A stretch of 64,000 nucleotides of DNA. Source: Bos javanicus. Lineage: Eukaryota; Chordata; Mammalia; Artiodactyla; Bovidae. The notes under the pieces were generated by a model. The model saw only the letters and a program-made list of their open reading frames with translations. It was not told the DNA's origin and did no database searches. Shown here in pieces: positions 46,900 to 58,865 of this stretch. Position numbers and translations under genes: made by a program. How positions within the stretch are numbered: the stretch's first letter is position 1; every line of letters begins with the position of its first letter. The stretch covers positions 48,370,483 to 48,434,482 of the forward strand of contig NC_083890.1 of assembly GCF_032452875.1 (NCBI RefSeq), written 5' to 3'.

Positions 46900-49759
46900 C
46901 AGTGTGCGTGAGCATGTGCCTCTGCAGGGAGCTGGCCCAGGGGAAGACCCGCGAGCAGTGCGGGCAATTGATCTTCTGCAGGCAGTTGGCATATGAGTTG
47001 CGCTTCGCCCTCAGCAGCCTGTCCTCGGGTGGGCTGCCCTGCTCCTCGTCGCTGGGCCCGTTGTGGTCTGCGGGGGCTGCGGCCACCTCGTCCTGGGCGT
47101 CGTCCTCCGCGCTCTGCAGGAATGGGCTGAACTTGTTGGTGTCCGTGGTGGCCAGCATCTTCTCGATACTGGCGAACTCCCCGCTGGAGTCCAGGTCCAC
47201 CCCACCGCTGCTGCGCGCCCGGCTCCGCGCCCCCCTCTTCCGGCCCCTCTTCTTCGACAAGCCGGCTGGTCCCTGCTCGGTGGGCGAGGCTGCCTCTGGG
47301 CTGTTGGCGGAGGGCGGTGAGTCACTGGATTCTTTCAGGCTGGTGATGTCGGTGGTGGCTTTGGGGAGGGCACCCCCGATGCCATCTGAGGCCGCGGCAG
47401 TACCACTGGTTCCTCCCGGCCCCGGGTCGGCCACCTTGGTCTTCAGCAAGGTGGGGGCCGAGGACACAGATGAGATGATCTGGGCGATGGAGGCCAGTGG
47501 GGGCAACTCGTCTGTCACGGGGGGCTTTGGCAAGAGCAGGGGGGGCTTGGGGCGCAGCGGCCGCAGCAAGGCCGGGCTGCCGAGGGTTGAGCTGCCCAAG
47601 AGCGGAGAGCTGTTGACTAGGGCTGAGGAATAGAGGGGCACGGCGAGTTGAACGGGGCCCTGCAGGGGCAGCGCTGCGGCTTCCAGAGGGCTGGCCGCCG
47701 AGGATGCTGCGGCAGGGACCCCCGGCTTCTCCAGGGGCCCGCTGGCGCCCAAGGTCGCTGGCAGCGTGGGGCAGGCTGGTGGGCCTGGGGAGGCCTGCTC
47801 GCTGCTCCCAGGTTCCTGCTCAGGCTTCTTGGCCTCCCCGGGAGCAGCCGAGTCCTTGTCTCCTCTCCGGAAGTTCTTGGGGATAGACAGGTCGATGGGC
47901 TCCATGGAGCAATCGTAGGGAGCGGAGGGGCTCAGGAAGGCAGCTGCGTTCTCCTGCTTCACTTGGATCAGGGCCAGGCCCTTCTGGGAGAAGTCCAGGG
48001 GCTCGTTGAAGTCAGTGGCGAGGTTATTGGCGGGCTCCACTTTGACGGCAACGTGCGCGGGCAGAGGCTGGGCGGGGCCCGCGGGAAGAAAGCCGTTCTG
48101 GGGCTCCAAGAAGGCGGCCAGGGGCTTGCGCTCGCCCTCGTCGGTGCGGCCCGGGGCCTCGGCGGGGGTGTTGGCGGGGCCCAGGCCGTCGGCCGCCAGG
48201 ACGTAGCTCTCAATGTCGCGCTCAGGCACGTGCAGGTGCTGCTTGAGCACGTGGTGGATGCAGTTGCGCTTGGCCGAGAAGGCAGCGCTGCACTCCTTGC
48301 ACTCGAAGGGCTTGCGGGGCTTGGGGCAGCCGCCCAGGCCGCGGCCGCAGTGCGCGCGCATGTGGACGCGGAGCGCACGGTAGTGCTTCAGGTCCTCGCC
48401 ACACAGCCGGCACACGGTGTCGGGGGAGCACAAAGTGTCCACCAGCTCGGGCGTGCTGCTCGTCACGTACTCGATGTTCTTCTCGATGTCCTTCCGTGTG
48501 GCCTTGAGGTGCTTCTTGCGCAGGTGCCGCTCGCAGTTGGCCTTGACCGTGAAGGGGTAGTGGCAGATCTTGCAGATGTAGGGCCGCTCGCCACTGTGCG
48601 TGCGCAGGTGGCGGATAAGCGCGGCCTTGTCGGCGGCAATGTAGTCGCAGATGTTGCACTGGTAGGGCGAGATGCCCAGGTGGGAGCGCACGTGCGCGCG
48701 CAGCACGCCCGAGAAGGCGAACACCTGGCTGCAGAAGCGGCAGGGGTAGAGCACCTTGCGCACGGCCGGCGCCTTCTTGCCGCCGGGGCCCGCCACGATG
48801 GCCTTGAGGTCCCCCTCCGCGATCTCCTGCTTGATCTTGGCCTCCACGCTCAGCGGCAGCAGCGCCTCCAGGAGGCTGTCCTGCTCCAGCTGCGTCTTCA
48901 CCTCGGCCTGGCCAGGCAGCTCGAGGCGCGGCGGCTGCAGGAAGAGCTGCGCCCCCGACTTGGGCGGCAGCAGGTGGGCGCCAGGGGCCGCCTCCGCCGT
49001 GCCCTTGAGGAGCTTCAGCGGTGGCGGGGGCAGGTTAGGGCTGACGCAGCCGGGGGAGGCCTGCTGGGTGTTGACCAGGGGCGGGGGTGTGGAGGTGGCC
49101 ACCACCGTGCGCGGCGCGGCCAGGGGCTTTGGCTTCAGAGGGGGCATGTGCTTGAAGACGGCCTGCAGTGGCGCGGCGGGCGCCTTGGCCAGCGGCGGGA
49201 GGCCGACCTGGGGCGGCGCGGCTGCAGCCATCTTCAGGATCTGCTGGATGTCCGCTAGCTCGATGGCCGGCTCCCCGGAGATGGGCTTCACCACGATGCT
49301 GCTGTCGGGCTGGATGATGAAGCCCTTCTGGAAGGGCTGCAGGGCCAGGTGCTTCACGCTGTCCGCGGCGGCCGGGAGGACGGCAAGCGCCCCGCCCAGG
49401 GCAGCGGCGTCGAAGGGGGCCAGGCTGAGCAGGCCGGCGCAGCCGGGCTCCTGAGGTAGCTGGCACCGCAGTGCCTGGAGCTGGATCGCCTGGTTGTCGT
49501 CTGGCGGCGGCTCCTCCGCCGGCGCAGGCCGCACGTCCTCCGCGTGCTGCAGGCCCAGCACCGCCAGAAAGACCTTCTGGTCCGGGTCGTCGCCCGGCGG
49601 GGCCCTGGCCTGCAGCCGGTCCGGGCTCTGGTTGGCAGCCACGTGCGTCTGCTTGTGTAGGGTGAGCGAGGAGAGCATGGGGAAGGCCTTGTCGCACGTG
49701 TCGCAGACGAAGCGGTGCTGCTCACTGATGCACCTGCGCAGGTTCGTTTCACACCAGGC
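46900..49759 (-). CDS. RREB1: RREB1 giant coding exon with seven zinc fingers
   Basis: The acceptor is CAG at 49762-49760 and the donor GTAAGA at 46899. Length is 2860 bases (953 codons plus one base). Numbering from the exon's first residue (AWCETNLRR), C2H2 fingers lie near residues 17-39, 338-360, 366-388, 394-417, 446-468, 484-507 and 930-952. Fingers 338-417 form a tandem block with a TGERP-like linker (HSGERPYICKIC). Other motifs are sumoylation-type sites IKQE, VKVE and VKQE; CtBP-type motifs PLDFS (47988-48005) and PIDLS (47885-47902); and a basic nuclear-localisation cluster KKRGRKRGARSR. Between fingers the chain is Pro/Ala-rich and probably disordered. The fingers and most linkers are near-identical to mammalian RREB1. 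No stop or frameshift is present. The frame stays open upstream of the acceptor to 49894, but the splice phase and homology place the exon start at 49759. Confidence 0.97.
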
Positions 49760-50589
49760 CTGCGGGGAAGCCGGCAGAGAGGAGTCAGCAACTGCTCCTG
49801 GCTGCACTGCAGGCCTGGCCAGGCCCTTATCCCAGCCCGAGGGGAGCCCACCCTCCCCTGCCCGCAAATACCCCTCGGCCTGAGAAAGGAGCACCAGCTA
49901 CAAAGCACCTTAGGAACCTCAGCTGCCCAATGAGGGAGGCAGTCTCCAGGGCCTCTGGGCAGAGTGGCAGGAAAGTGCCATGAAGTACCACCACCACAGA
50001 GGCTGGGTTCTCTCTTTAAAAACGTGGTCCCTACAAAACTAAATGATGGTAACTCCCTGCCATCAGTGGAGACTGGGCTTCCTCTGACTGTGGGCGACAG
50101 GCACCACCTGAGAAGGGCCTCCAGGGAGAATGAGGGGGTGGCGGCTGGGGCTACAAGAGCACATAGACGTGGGTACACACGCGGATATATGCATGCGTAT
50201 ACATGTGGGTGTGTGCACACAGACGCATGCACATGAGTGTATACATACAGGATAAGACACTGAGCCTGGGGCTTCTGAAGAATTTCACTGTTGGTATCTT
50301 TTACCTCGATTTTTGAAAATTTCAAAGAATGACCGCCAAAGTAGCTTTGGCAGGTATTTTATAAGCAGAGAAGGAATGCAGCTCAGGTTAACAATGACCC
50401 AGAACGTTTGAACAGAAACTACAATGCCAGAGATATTTAGCCGTGATATGCATGTTAAAGAACCACTGTTAACAATACAGATTCAATTCAGCTAGGGTTG
50501 TGAGGGGCAGACCGAGCCCAAAGGGCAGCGTCTTAAGGAGAGCCTGCCTCGGGTGGGGAAGCTGGGTCCCGCCTTGGCCAATGGCGTAC
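49760..50589 (-). other. RREB1: RREB1 intron (0.83 kb)
   Basis: Donor GTACGC at 50589. Acceptor CCCCGCAG ending at 49760. It contains an alternating purine-pyrimidine stretch (about 50158-50250) and no other feature. Confidence 0.88.
50158..50250. repeat. alternating purine-pyrimidine tract
   Basis: A mixture of GT/AC and AT/GC alternations ('gcatgcgtatacatgtgggt', 'gtgtgtgcacacagacgcat') over about 90 bases. A degenerate CA/TG microsatellite inside an RREB1 intron. Confidence 0.65.
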
Positions 50590-50779
50590 CTGAGAGATGC
50601 GGGGAAACTTCCGACAGGAGAAGTCGGTGAAGCCCAAGTCGTGGAAGCCGGCGGGGATGGCGGGGTTGTTCTGGATGAAAGGCCGTCCCAGCGCGTCCCT
50701 GGGGAGCTGCCTGTGGACCAGTGCATTGTGGCGCAGCAGGCCGCGGTGTGTGCGAAAGGTGACGCAGCAGACGTCGCAC
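50590..50779 (-). CDS. RREB1: RREB1 coding exon with one zinc finger
   Basis: The acceptor is CAG at 50782-50780 and the donor GTACGC. Length is 190 bases. The first base G completes the Arg codon started in the 63293-63429 exon, and the finger's first Cys follows at once: CDVCCVTFRT then HRGLLRHNALVH. The exon then encodes a conserved non-finger stretch, RPFIQNNPAIPAGFHDLGF and TDFSCRKFPRISQ, ending at a codon boundary. This joins AWCETNLRR of the giant exon, as in human RREB1. The near-perfect match to mammalian RREB1 makes the call very secure. Confidence 0.97.
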
Positions 50780-51884
50780 CTGCCAGGAGAGAGCACAGGC
50801 CATGAGGCGGCGGCCGCGGCCGTGGCGCTGCCCGTCCGGCAGCTGCATGGGGTTCCCTCCTGCTTCAAGCGAGCAAAATAAAGAGGCTGTGATGTCAAGA
50901 AGCCAACCAGCTCCTGCTGAGCGACACCAAACTCCTTAAAAAAAAAAAAAAAAAAAGAGGTCCTCCCGGCCCCAGGCACTCCATCTGTGTAGACGGCACA
51001 GGTGTGAACAGGGCTGGCAACCTGAGGCCACCTGCTCTAACCTGCATTTACATTATGTGGAGCGAACACATCCCACCCCCAGCTCCGTGGATTCTGATGA
51101 TCAGAAATGTTCGGAAGCCAGAAAACGCAGATCTCCACAGCAGCTGGAGCAGTCACAGCAGCATCCCTGATGTGTGACTGGGGGAACGGTGATCGAGCCC
51201 TCCAGCCAACTGGAGTGGGTGACGGTGGCCGTGCAGTCCCGCTGCGATGCCCCTGGCCTCTGAGTAGTAACTATAGCTCCCGAGGGCACCCACAGAGGCA
51301 GCACGCCACCTGACCTTCATCCTCCAGAGGGAAACACGGACGCAAGACAACAGCTGGCCACGCGGTGGAGGCCACGCAGCCCGGAAGCAGCAAAGCCGAG
51401 ACACCAGCCCTGTTCACGTGCCCACCCTCCCCTGCCACCAAAGTGGCTCCCTGCCCTAGAAGGCTCTTACAAATGCAGTCCACCAGAAGAGGAATGTCGT
51501 GCTCCACCTCAGAGACGATCGCATACACCTGACCTGGCCTGGGCCACATGGATGCATCACAAATACCACTTCATAATGTAATGGTATCTCCGTTTCCGCC
51601 ACGTTTCAGATCAGGCTCCTAGGTCTTCACTGAGCCCAATCACCATGAGGACATCACCCATACCCTCCGGACCTGCACTGCATACAGACGCCATGAGAGC
51701 CTTATTTAAATGGAACTGAAACATCCCCAGTCACAGGGGTCCGTCTCACAGGCCCAGCCATGTCAGGCAGTGTAGACCTGGGGTGCTCCCAGGATCACAG
51801 GCGGTCCCCCTGGACAGCACCTCTTTCCAACCACATTCACATCCCCACGTGCTCCCACAGAAATCCCAGGCAGGTCTTTTCCCT

Positions 51885-51965
51885 GCCTTTCGAGAAGGAA
51901 CCTGGGGCGCAGAGGGGCACAGCAACCTGCCCGAGCTGACACTGCACACACCTGAGGGGAAACTC
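51885..51965 (+). mobile_element. MIR-like SINE remnant
   Basis: The core resembles MIR: 'gagaaggaacctggggcgca', then 'gaggggcacagcaacctgcc', then 'gctgacactgcacacac'. Short and diverged. Confidence 0.5.
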
Positions 51966-52889
51966 TTTTGGCTTTGAAATTCTCTGCAAACCAAAGATGA
52001 CACCTCACCTGTGAGGCGGCTGAGCTTCACAGGTGGCACCAAGGCAGCACCAAGTCTGTGCAGCTCCACTCCTGTGTCGGGCCGTGATGGCCCAGAAATC
52101 GTGGTCCCGTGTCTCTACCCCCCCCACCCTCTTGACACGCCTACCCTCTCACTGTTGAAATTCAGTGTTATCATTCTGTTAAATTTAGCACAGTGGGTGC
52201 CGGTGAGCCACTTGGAACACAACCCCCTCTTGAGGGGCTGCTGCTTAAGCTCACCAACGGTGATAAAGGCTTAGGGGCAGTGATGGCTGCAGGGAGCCCA
52301 ATGCCTTTAGGTGTGGAAAGATCTCGCAGCTGTGGCCTGCACAGCGCAGCTTCCGTGTCCCCGGACCCTGCTTCCTGCCACTGTTCAGATTCTCCCGCCC
52401 CACTGCCCCCCTCCCCCGACCCCACATCATCAACTTTCCTCTCTGTCCTGTCTAGGCCCGGAGCAGGTGAAGGTACCGCCTGGAAGCTGGTCTGTGCCTT
52501 CTCTGGTAGGTGAGGTGAGAGGTAAGGAAGACAGGGAGCTGTCTGCGGCGGGCCCTTGGGCATCTCACCTGAGGTCTACGATGGCTCCCTCCTCCTAGTT
52601 AACCATTACCACTAACGACATACATTTTGTGTAGAATATTTGCAGAGTATTTACAATTAATATTTACCAGCACCAGGACCTCGCAACATCTAAGCTCACA
52701 GCCTGCTAGCAACCCAGGGAGTGTGTGATGGCCCCATCACACTGGAAGTCGAGGCCCTGTCCCCACTCAGCGACGGAAGACAGCAGGGCGCGCTCCATCT
52801 GCTGGAGGCAGGCTCCTCGAGCAAAGTCAGGTAAAGGGGGTGGGGTGGGAACTTCATTTAAAAAAAGTCACGCACATTATTTTACTCAA

Positions 52890-53480
52890 CCCATTCAGTG
52901 GACCCTTATTATTTGCAGATTCCGTGTTTGTGAATTTGCCTCCTTGCTAAAATCTGCAAACCCACATTTTTTGTGGCATGTTCTGGGACAGGGTGGGAGG
53001 AGTCAGCCGCTCGACACACATGTTCCCCGCTGGGCTTGGTCAAGGAGATGCTCAGCTCTGACTGGAAGCGAGTGTCCTTCTCGTCATCTGTTTCCCGCCG
53101 CTTCTCTAGCGCTTCAGGGCCTCTTGCTGATGATTCTGTTTAAAATGGTCACCAAGAGCAGAGCTGAGCGCCGCTCAGTGTCCCCAACAGCTAGAAGCCC
53201 GTGACGGGCTTTGTGGAGAAAAATACGCGTGTGAGATGAGCTACAGTGCCATCAGCTGTTTGAGTTCAGTGGTCATGTGTCAATGGTATATATTAAACAG
53301 AAATACACTTAATAAAACAAGTTTATGTACTGATTACTACATGAAAATGTGAGCAGAGGCTTGCAGGAAACAAACCCCACGTTTCCTCCAGGAACAATGG
53401 TCCAGTGTCTGCTAACTCTGCGTTCCTGGAACCCTTATAGAACGTACCTACTGTGGAACGAGAGCCCACGGCTTGTTCCC
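52890..53480 (+). mobile_element. Tigger/pogo-like DNA transposon remnant
   Basis: The left end 'cagtggacccttattatttg', the body with 'aaaatacgcgtgtgagatga', 'gtatatattaaacagaaata' and 'aaatgtgagcagaggcttgc', and the right end 'gtacctactgtggaacgaga' follow the order of a mammalian Tigger-type element that I recall. A short remnant of a transposase N terminus is traceable near 53137-53260 but is broken by stops. The middle of the element is deleted. It is inert and lies antisense to RREB1 in a large intron. Confidence 0.6.
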
Positions 53481-54060
53481 TCACCCATCTTTTCTGGGGG
53501 CCAAGGTCTAGTTCCACCGAGTGAAGACCGATGTCCTTCTCACGGTGTGAGGTGCTGTGATACGACATCTCTGCTTTCTGGCTTTAGACGATTTAAGGTA
53601 GAGCAAGAACTGAGGTTTCTGCAAACCAAACCCAACCAGCACCTAGGTTCTCATGATCAATCCTCTCGCCTGTTCACACAGGTCTTGTTCACCCTACATT
53701 TGACAGAAAAACAAATAACTACAAAACCTACCCAATCTGAATTATCTGCAAGTCTGCCCAAGTTCGTTTTCATAGAGACTATTAAAAAAAAAAATTCACT
53801 GGCTTATACAGCAAATAATTACAAGCATTACTGACATAAACAGGTTGGGGAGAGAGAATCCTCTCAGCAGCCGGCACGTCAACCGCAGGTGAGCAGGTGG
53901 GCGTGGGCAGAGGGCTGCATTCTTGGACTTTCAACCTTAGAGTTGAAAGGTTTTTAAGCACATGTCGCAAATAGGCTTGCTGTCTGAGAAATGTCTGTGT
54001 TATGTATATTTTTGTATTTATATATACACATGTATTTGCATGCATGTGTACCAGGCATAT

Positions 54061-54588
54061 TCAGTTCAGTTCAGTTGCTCAGTTGTGTCCGACTCTTTGT
54101 CCAACCCTGTGGACTGCAGCACGCTAGGCTTCCCTGTCCATCACCAACTCCTGGAGTTTACTCAAAGTCATGACCATTGAGTCGGTGATGCCATCCCACC
54201 ATTTCATCCTCTGTTGGCCCCTTCTCCTGCCCTCAATCTTTCCCAGCATCAGGGTCTTTTCCAATGAGTCAGTTCTTCGCATCATGTGGCCAAAGTATTG
54301 GAGTTTCAGCTTGAGCATCAGTCCTTCCAATGAACGTTCAGGACTGATTTCCTTTAGGATGGACTGGTTGGATCTCCTTGCAGTCCAAGGGACTCTCAAG
54401 AGTCTTTTCCAACACCACAGTTCAAAACTATCAATTCTTAAGCACTCAACTTTCATTATAGTCTGACTCTCACATCTATACATGACTACTAGAAAAACCA
54501 AAGCTTTGGCTAGACGGACCTTTGTTGGCAAGGTAATGTCTCTGCTTTTTAATATGCTGTCTAGGATGGCCATAGCTTTTCTTCCAAG
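54061..54588 (-). mobile_element. BovB LINE 3'-end fragment
   Basis: On the plus strand it starts with the repeated 'ttcagttcag' terminus and runs through 'gatgccatcccaccatttca' and 'gccaaagtattggagtttca'. It ends near 'gatggccatagcttttcttc'. A minus-strand frame (54573-54124) gives the 3'-terminal BovB translation. It is 5'-truncated, in an RREB1 intron and in the same orientation as the gene. Confidence 0.93.
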
Positions 54589-57500
54589 GAATATATTAAA
54601 ATATAAAAATAGAAAGTTTTAGAGGATGAGCAAAAAAAAAAAAAAAAAATCCTGTTACTTTGCTCTTGTGCCCGAAATCTTTTTGGGCACCCTCCTCTTT
54701 TGAGCCCACGGCCTCAGTGTGGGCTGCTCTGGCATTCCGTGTGGGGCACCACACACGGGTCACACGGGATGAGGGTACCTCGGAAGGTGGTGATGTGGAC
54801 TTACTGCCCGCTCCCACACCCGTGAATTTATCTAGGCGTATCTGTTTCCTCCTCCATTCTCTTGTTGACCTTCAATCCCCTCCCGTTTCTGGCCGGTGGG
54901 ACCAAGTCCCACCCATGGTGAGTGCTCAGCACACACGTGGCAGAAGCGCTCGGTGCCAGCCATAGGCCGCATCCTCGAGGGCGGGTGCGGAGCGGTGGGG
55001 CCTGGGCATGGGACCCAGACGCTGGGAGCCGGGAGTCAGAGTGGGTGGCCTTGGACAGCTTGTTTCATCTGTATTCCAGCTGCCTGCTGTGAAAAACTTC
55101 CCAGACGTGGCTGAGATAAGACTCCCTCAGGACCTTGTGCAAACCAGGCTCCCAGGGCCACGGCGGATGGGCTGGCATCAGAGGAACTAGGGGAGGGACC
55201 CAGGAATCTGCAGGTGAGCAAGCACACCAGGTGCCTCTTATGTCAGACAAGCTGGGAAAATAAATGACAGTGAGAAGTAAGCAAGAGGTCTGGAATATCT
55301 GGACAACTGTGGCTGCAGGCTGGGAGCGCTCTCTCCCTTGCTGCAGAGCCCTGTTCTCTCCCATCCGTATGTGGGCACCTTCAGAGTTACTCTGTTAACA
55401 AAGGTAACACTATGCTTGGAGAACTGCAAGGTACTAGACCAAACCTCTCCATTACTTTACCATGCTAGGAACAAAAAAACCATAACCCATTTCCTGGGAA
55501 CTATCAGCAAACACAAAAATGCAGAAAACGTGGCATTTCAGTTTCAAAGGGATGCCCTGTCCTGTGCACTCGAGAACTTCACAGAACAGCAGAGGGTCTC
55601 CCCTGACGCTGGGCCACCTGGGGATGCCCTGGGAGGAATGCGTGCCCTTTCCAGTCCCTGCCCCGTGCCCTCTGCCTCCTTCCTCAGCAGCCCTCCGCCA
55701 CACTTCACTCTGGAGCCACAGCCCCAACTCAGAGCCTCCTCATGACATGAAACGAGCCCTCCATCCACCACATCACACCTCTGTTTCCACAGGATTTCAA
55801 CCAAGGTGCTCCTGTTTCACTTCTGATACGATACAGCCTGTCATCTCACAAACAAACTTTTCAAAAAGTGGCAGAGGAAAAAAAGCAAAATACCCTGCTT
55901 TGAAATCTGAAGCACCTCCAAAGGCTGGCTGAACGGAGGAAAGAACCCTCCGGGGGAAAGCGCCGCCTCCTGTCACACTTGGACCTGTCTGTGGACAGAC
56001 TTTAATGAAACCACAGCAGAGGAACGTCGCCCAGAGATGGTTAGGCTGCCTTTGTCAGCCAGACACTCGGTTCCTCTGGAGGTCCAGTGGGGGTCACTGC
56101 AAACCTGCGGGCGGCGCTGCTGGCTGCAGACACAGGCCTGGGGCTGGCTGCTAACCTCACTCGGGCCTGTCGCCGTCATGAGGGCCGCAGCCTCTGGTCG
56201 GGTGGTCCCCAGCACTCTCCTCTCACCCCCCGGTTTGCGGGGGGCGGGGGATCTTGCAACCCTGCCAGGAACTCATGAACAGCACGCTGTAAAATATTTA
56301 GATGAAGTGGAACTGTGCTTGGAGACACAGCAGAGGGGGTGCTGCAGGACAATTTCATTTTGCAAGTGATCTGACGACACGCCAGAGGGAGACCGCACAG
56401 AGAGGCTGTGTGTGGATTTTCTGGCACTGGAGATGGCCCAAAGTTGGAAACTGAGGGTGACTTTTCCAAGTGGAAACTCACTTCGCTGTCAGTAAGATAA
56501 ATGCATTTAATGGGGGGAAGTGTATCTAGCTGTAGGGCTTCAAGAAGGTAATAAAATTCCATCCACTCTTCAGAGAACACACCTTTCTTGTTTTCAAGCC
56601 ACACACTGAAATAGACTGCCATAAAGACGACAAATTTAAGTAAAGGTGAGATTACTTAACGAAACTCAGGGATGAAAACTAATATGGACATCCTGCCTGC
56701 CCTTGCCTTACGGAAGGACGATCACCTACATGTGAATGCCAAATCCTTCTGCTCACAGGAGTGGTGTTTCTGTGCCCCCGGCAGCTCACCAGGGCCCGCT
56801 GTACCCAGAACACTTGAATTCCAGCACATGCTGGCCAGTGCTTCGACGAGAAAGGAAGCCCGTTTGGTCCAGAATGCTGGGAGGGCACCCCACTCCTCCA
56901 ACTGTGGGCTCCTTCCTCCCACGAGGATGCTCTTTTCGGGGGCAGGGGCAGCAGTTTACTGGGGTGGGGGTGGGGGGCTCAGGTTTGGGGGCCTGCAGAG
57001 CTGGAGCTTCTGGAAGCGGAAGGGGAGGCCGCTGTCTGAGGCTTGTCTGTTCCACCCACCATGGCAGCACCTGCAGCGTCACAGAGGGGTGTGGGGAGGG
57101 GTGAGGTGGAGACAGGAGGGGCTGGGCTGGGGGTCCCAGGGGAGAGAAATGCCTCCGGGGCAGCTCGCAGCAGAGGGAGCCAAGTTTCCATCGTGGCCCT
57201 CGGGATTCAAAGGAACAGATGGCAGGACTGGGGGCTGCCAGCGCTGGGCCGGAGAGAGGCAGCGCCCAGGCGCCCGCAAGACGGGCCCACCCTGTCCCTT
57301 CTTGTCCAGAGACCACAGAAACTCACGGTCCCTCGGCACTGGGGCTGTGCCCCAAGACTGCCAGCGCTGCAAAGAGTGCGCCGTGGACGTGGTCAGAGAA
57401 GGCTGACCCCCACGGGAGCGGCAAGCCACACTGATCCTGAGTTCCCTTGCTGGTCCCAGCTCAGCTTTGGCCCCTGAAGCAGGCGGACAGGACAGTGAGG

Positions 57501-58734
57501 CTGGGGCGGGGCCGCAGCTCCAGGAGGTCGGGGAGTGCTCGCCCAGAGGCTGGGATCAACCCGTTCAGTTCTCACAGGACTCCGATGCAAATGAGTGACG
57601 TTCAGGCCCAGATCCACGACTAGTCTCAACAAAGCAAGAGTCAGGATCTTAAAGACACGGGGTGGAAGACTGACACGTACCACCGTGCAGCCAATGGGGC
57701 AGAACACCGCGGAGGCCGTTCTTTACAACACGTGCCCTTCCTTCCTCCTTGGTTATTTTTCAGACGAAAACTGCAGAATCCTGGGCTGGTGTGGGCTCTG
57801 TGCAGGGCGAGGGGGACAGGAAGGAGCCGGCCTCAGAGTAGGGCTGACAGGGAATCGGCAGGACTGAGTCACAATAAACGCTTCAGCCATGAAGCAGGGA
57901 ACCGGCAGCCACTGTTGGCGCAGGTTTCCCGAGTAACCTTCCTGAAGGATCCACAGTGGGAGGGGAGCTCACACGCTCACAGAAGACAGAGTCAAGTCAA
58001 GATAAATGTGGAGGCAAGATCGCCAGCAGCAGAATCTAAAGTGGAAAACAAGGCCATGAAAGAGCTTTTAAAAAACGTGTTTTAAGCCTGTGGCTAAACA
58101 ATTCTGGGCCTAACCCATCGCGGGGTTTGCTCGGTAACTCCTTGTTCATCTGGTGGCCCTTACTAGCACCCTGTTCCATCACGTTTCCCAGTTAAGGGAC
58201 AGACAGCTGACCCCACCACTCCAAGAAAGGGTTAAAAAACTTTTTTCTCCTCACTCCGCTAAGCATATTTTCGAAGGACTGCTTTGGCAAATTTCAAACA
58301 TCAGGAAACACATTTCTTTAGACTCTCAGGTTTCCCCAACCATCTAAGGGAGGCAATGCGCGGTAGTTTGAAGGCACGAAGTCCATTCAAGCTTCTGACC
58401 GCCGGGGGTTCTGCGCAGTTGGATCACGTCATTTGGGAGGCAGGACGCAAAACGAAATTTAGATTGCCATTCAGTTACCCAATCTTTACAAAAGTGAAAG
58501 GAGGTAAAGGTGGCTCTTTATCACGCTAAAGACTAAAGGCCAAATTGCTCTCCTGTTCTCAGTCAAGTAAACATCAGCAGTACCTAGAGAAGCTCTGGAA
58601 TTTGCTGCCTTCTCTCTGTCACTGGAATGGGATTCGCAGGGAGCGACGGGAACCGGTAACTCTAAGTGCTGTGAGATTTAAAACATTAAAAACACGTGTT
58701 CTAAACATTAGTATCAGAAGTAAATGTTCACTGA

Positions 58735-58865
58735 GTATGACAGTCTGAGCACTGTGGCTGCCCCCTCATCCTCACAATGGTCCCCAAGTCTGTCTTCCAG
58801 ACGGGGAGGCTGAGCCCAAGGCCACTGAGATGCCGGCCACAGGTCAGACTACAGGGGGCTGCCAT
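58735..58865 (+). mobile_element. MIR-like SINE remnant
   Basis: 'ctcatcctcacaatggtccc', then 'agacggggaggctgagccca', then 'ggccacaggtcagact' follow the MIR core order. Diverged, ends approximate. Confidence 0.5.

Noticed and set aside
47648..49258. 536-codon open frame on the plus strand
   Set aside because: It lies exactly antisense to the giant RREB1 exon. Its translation is Leu/Gly/Arg-rich and low in complexity. The third-position GC bias of RREB1 explains the lack of stops.
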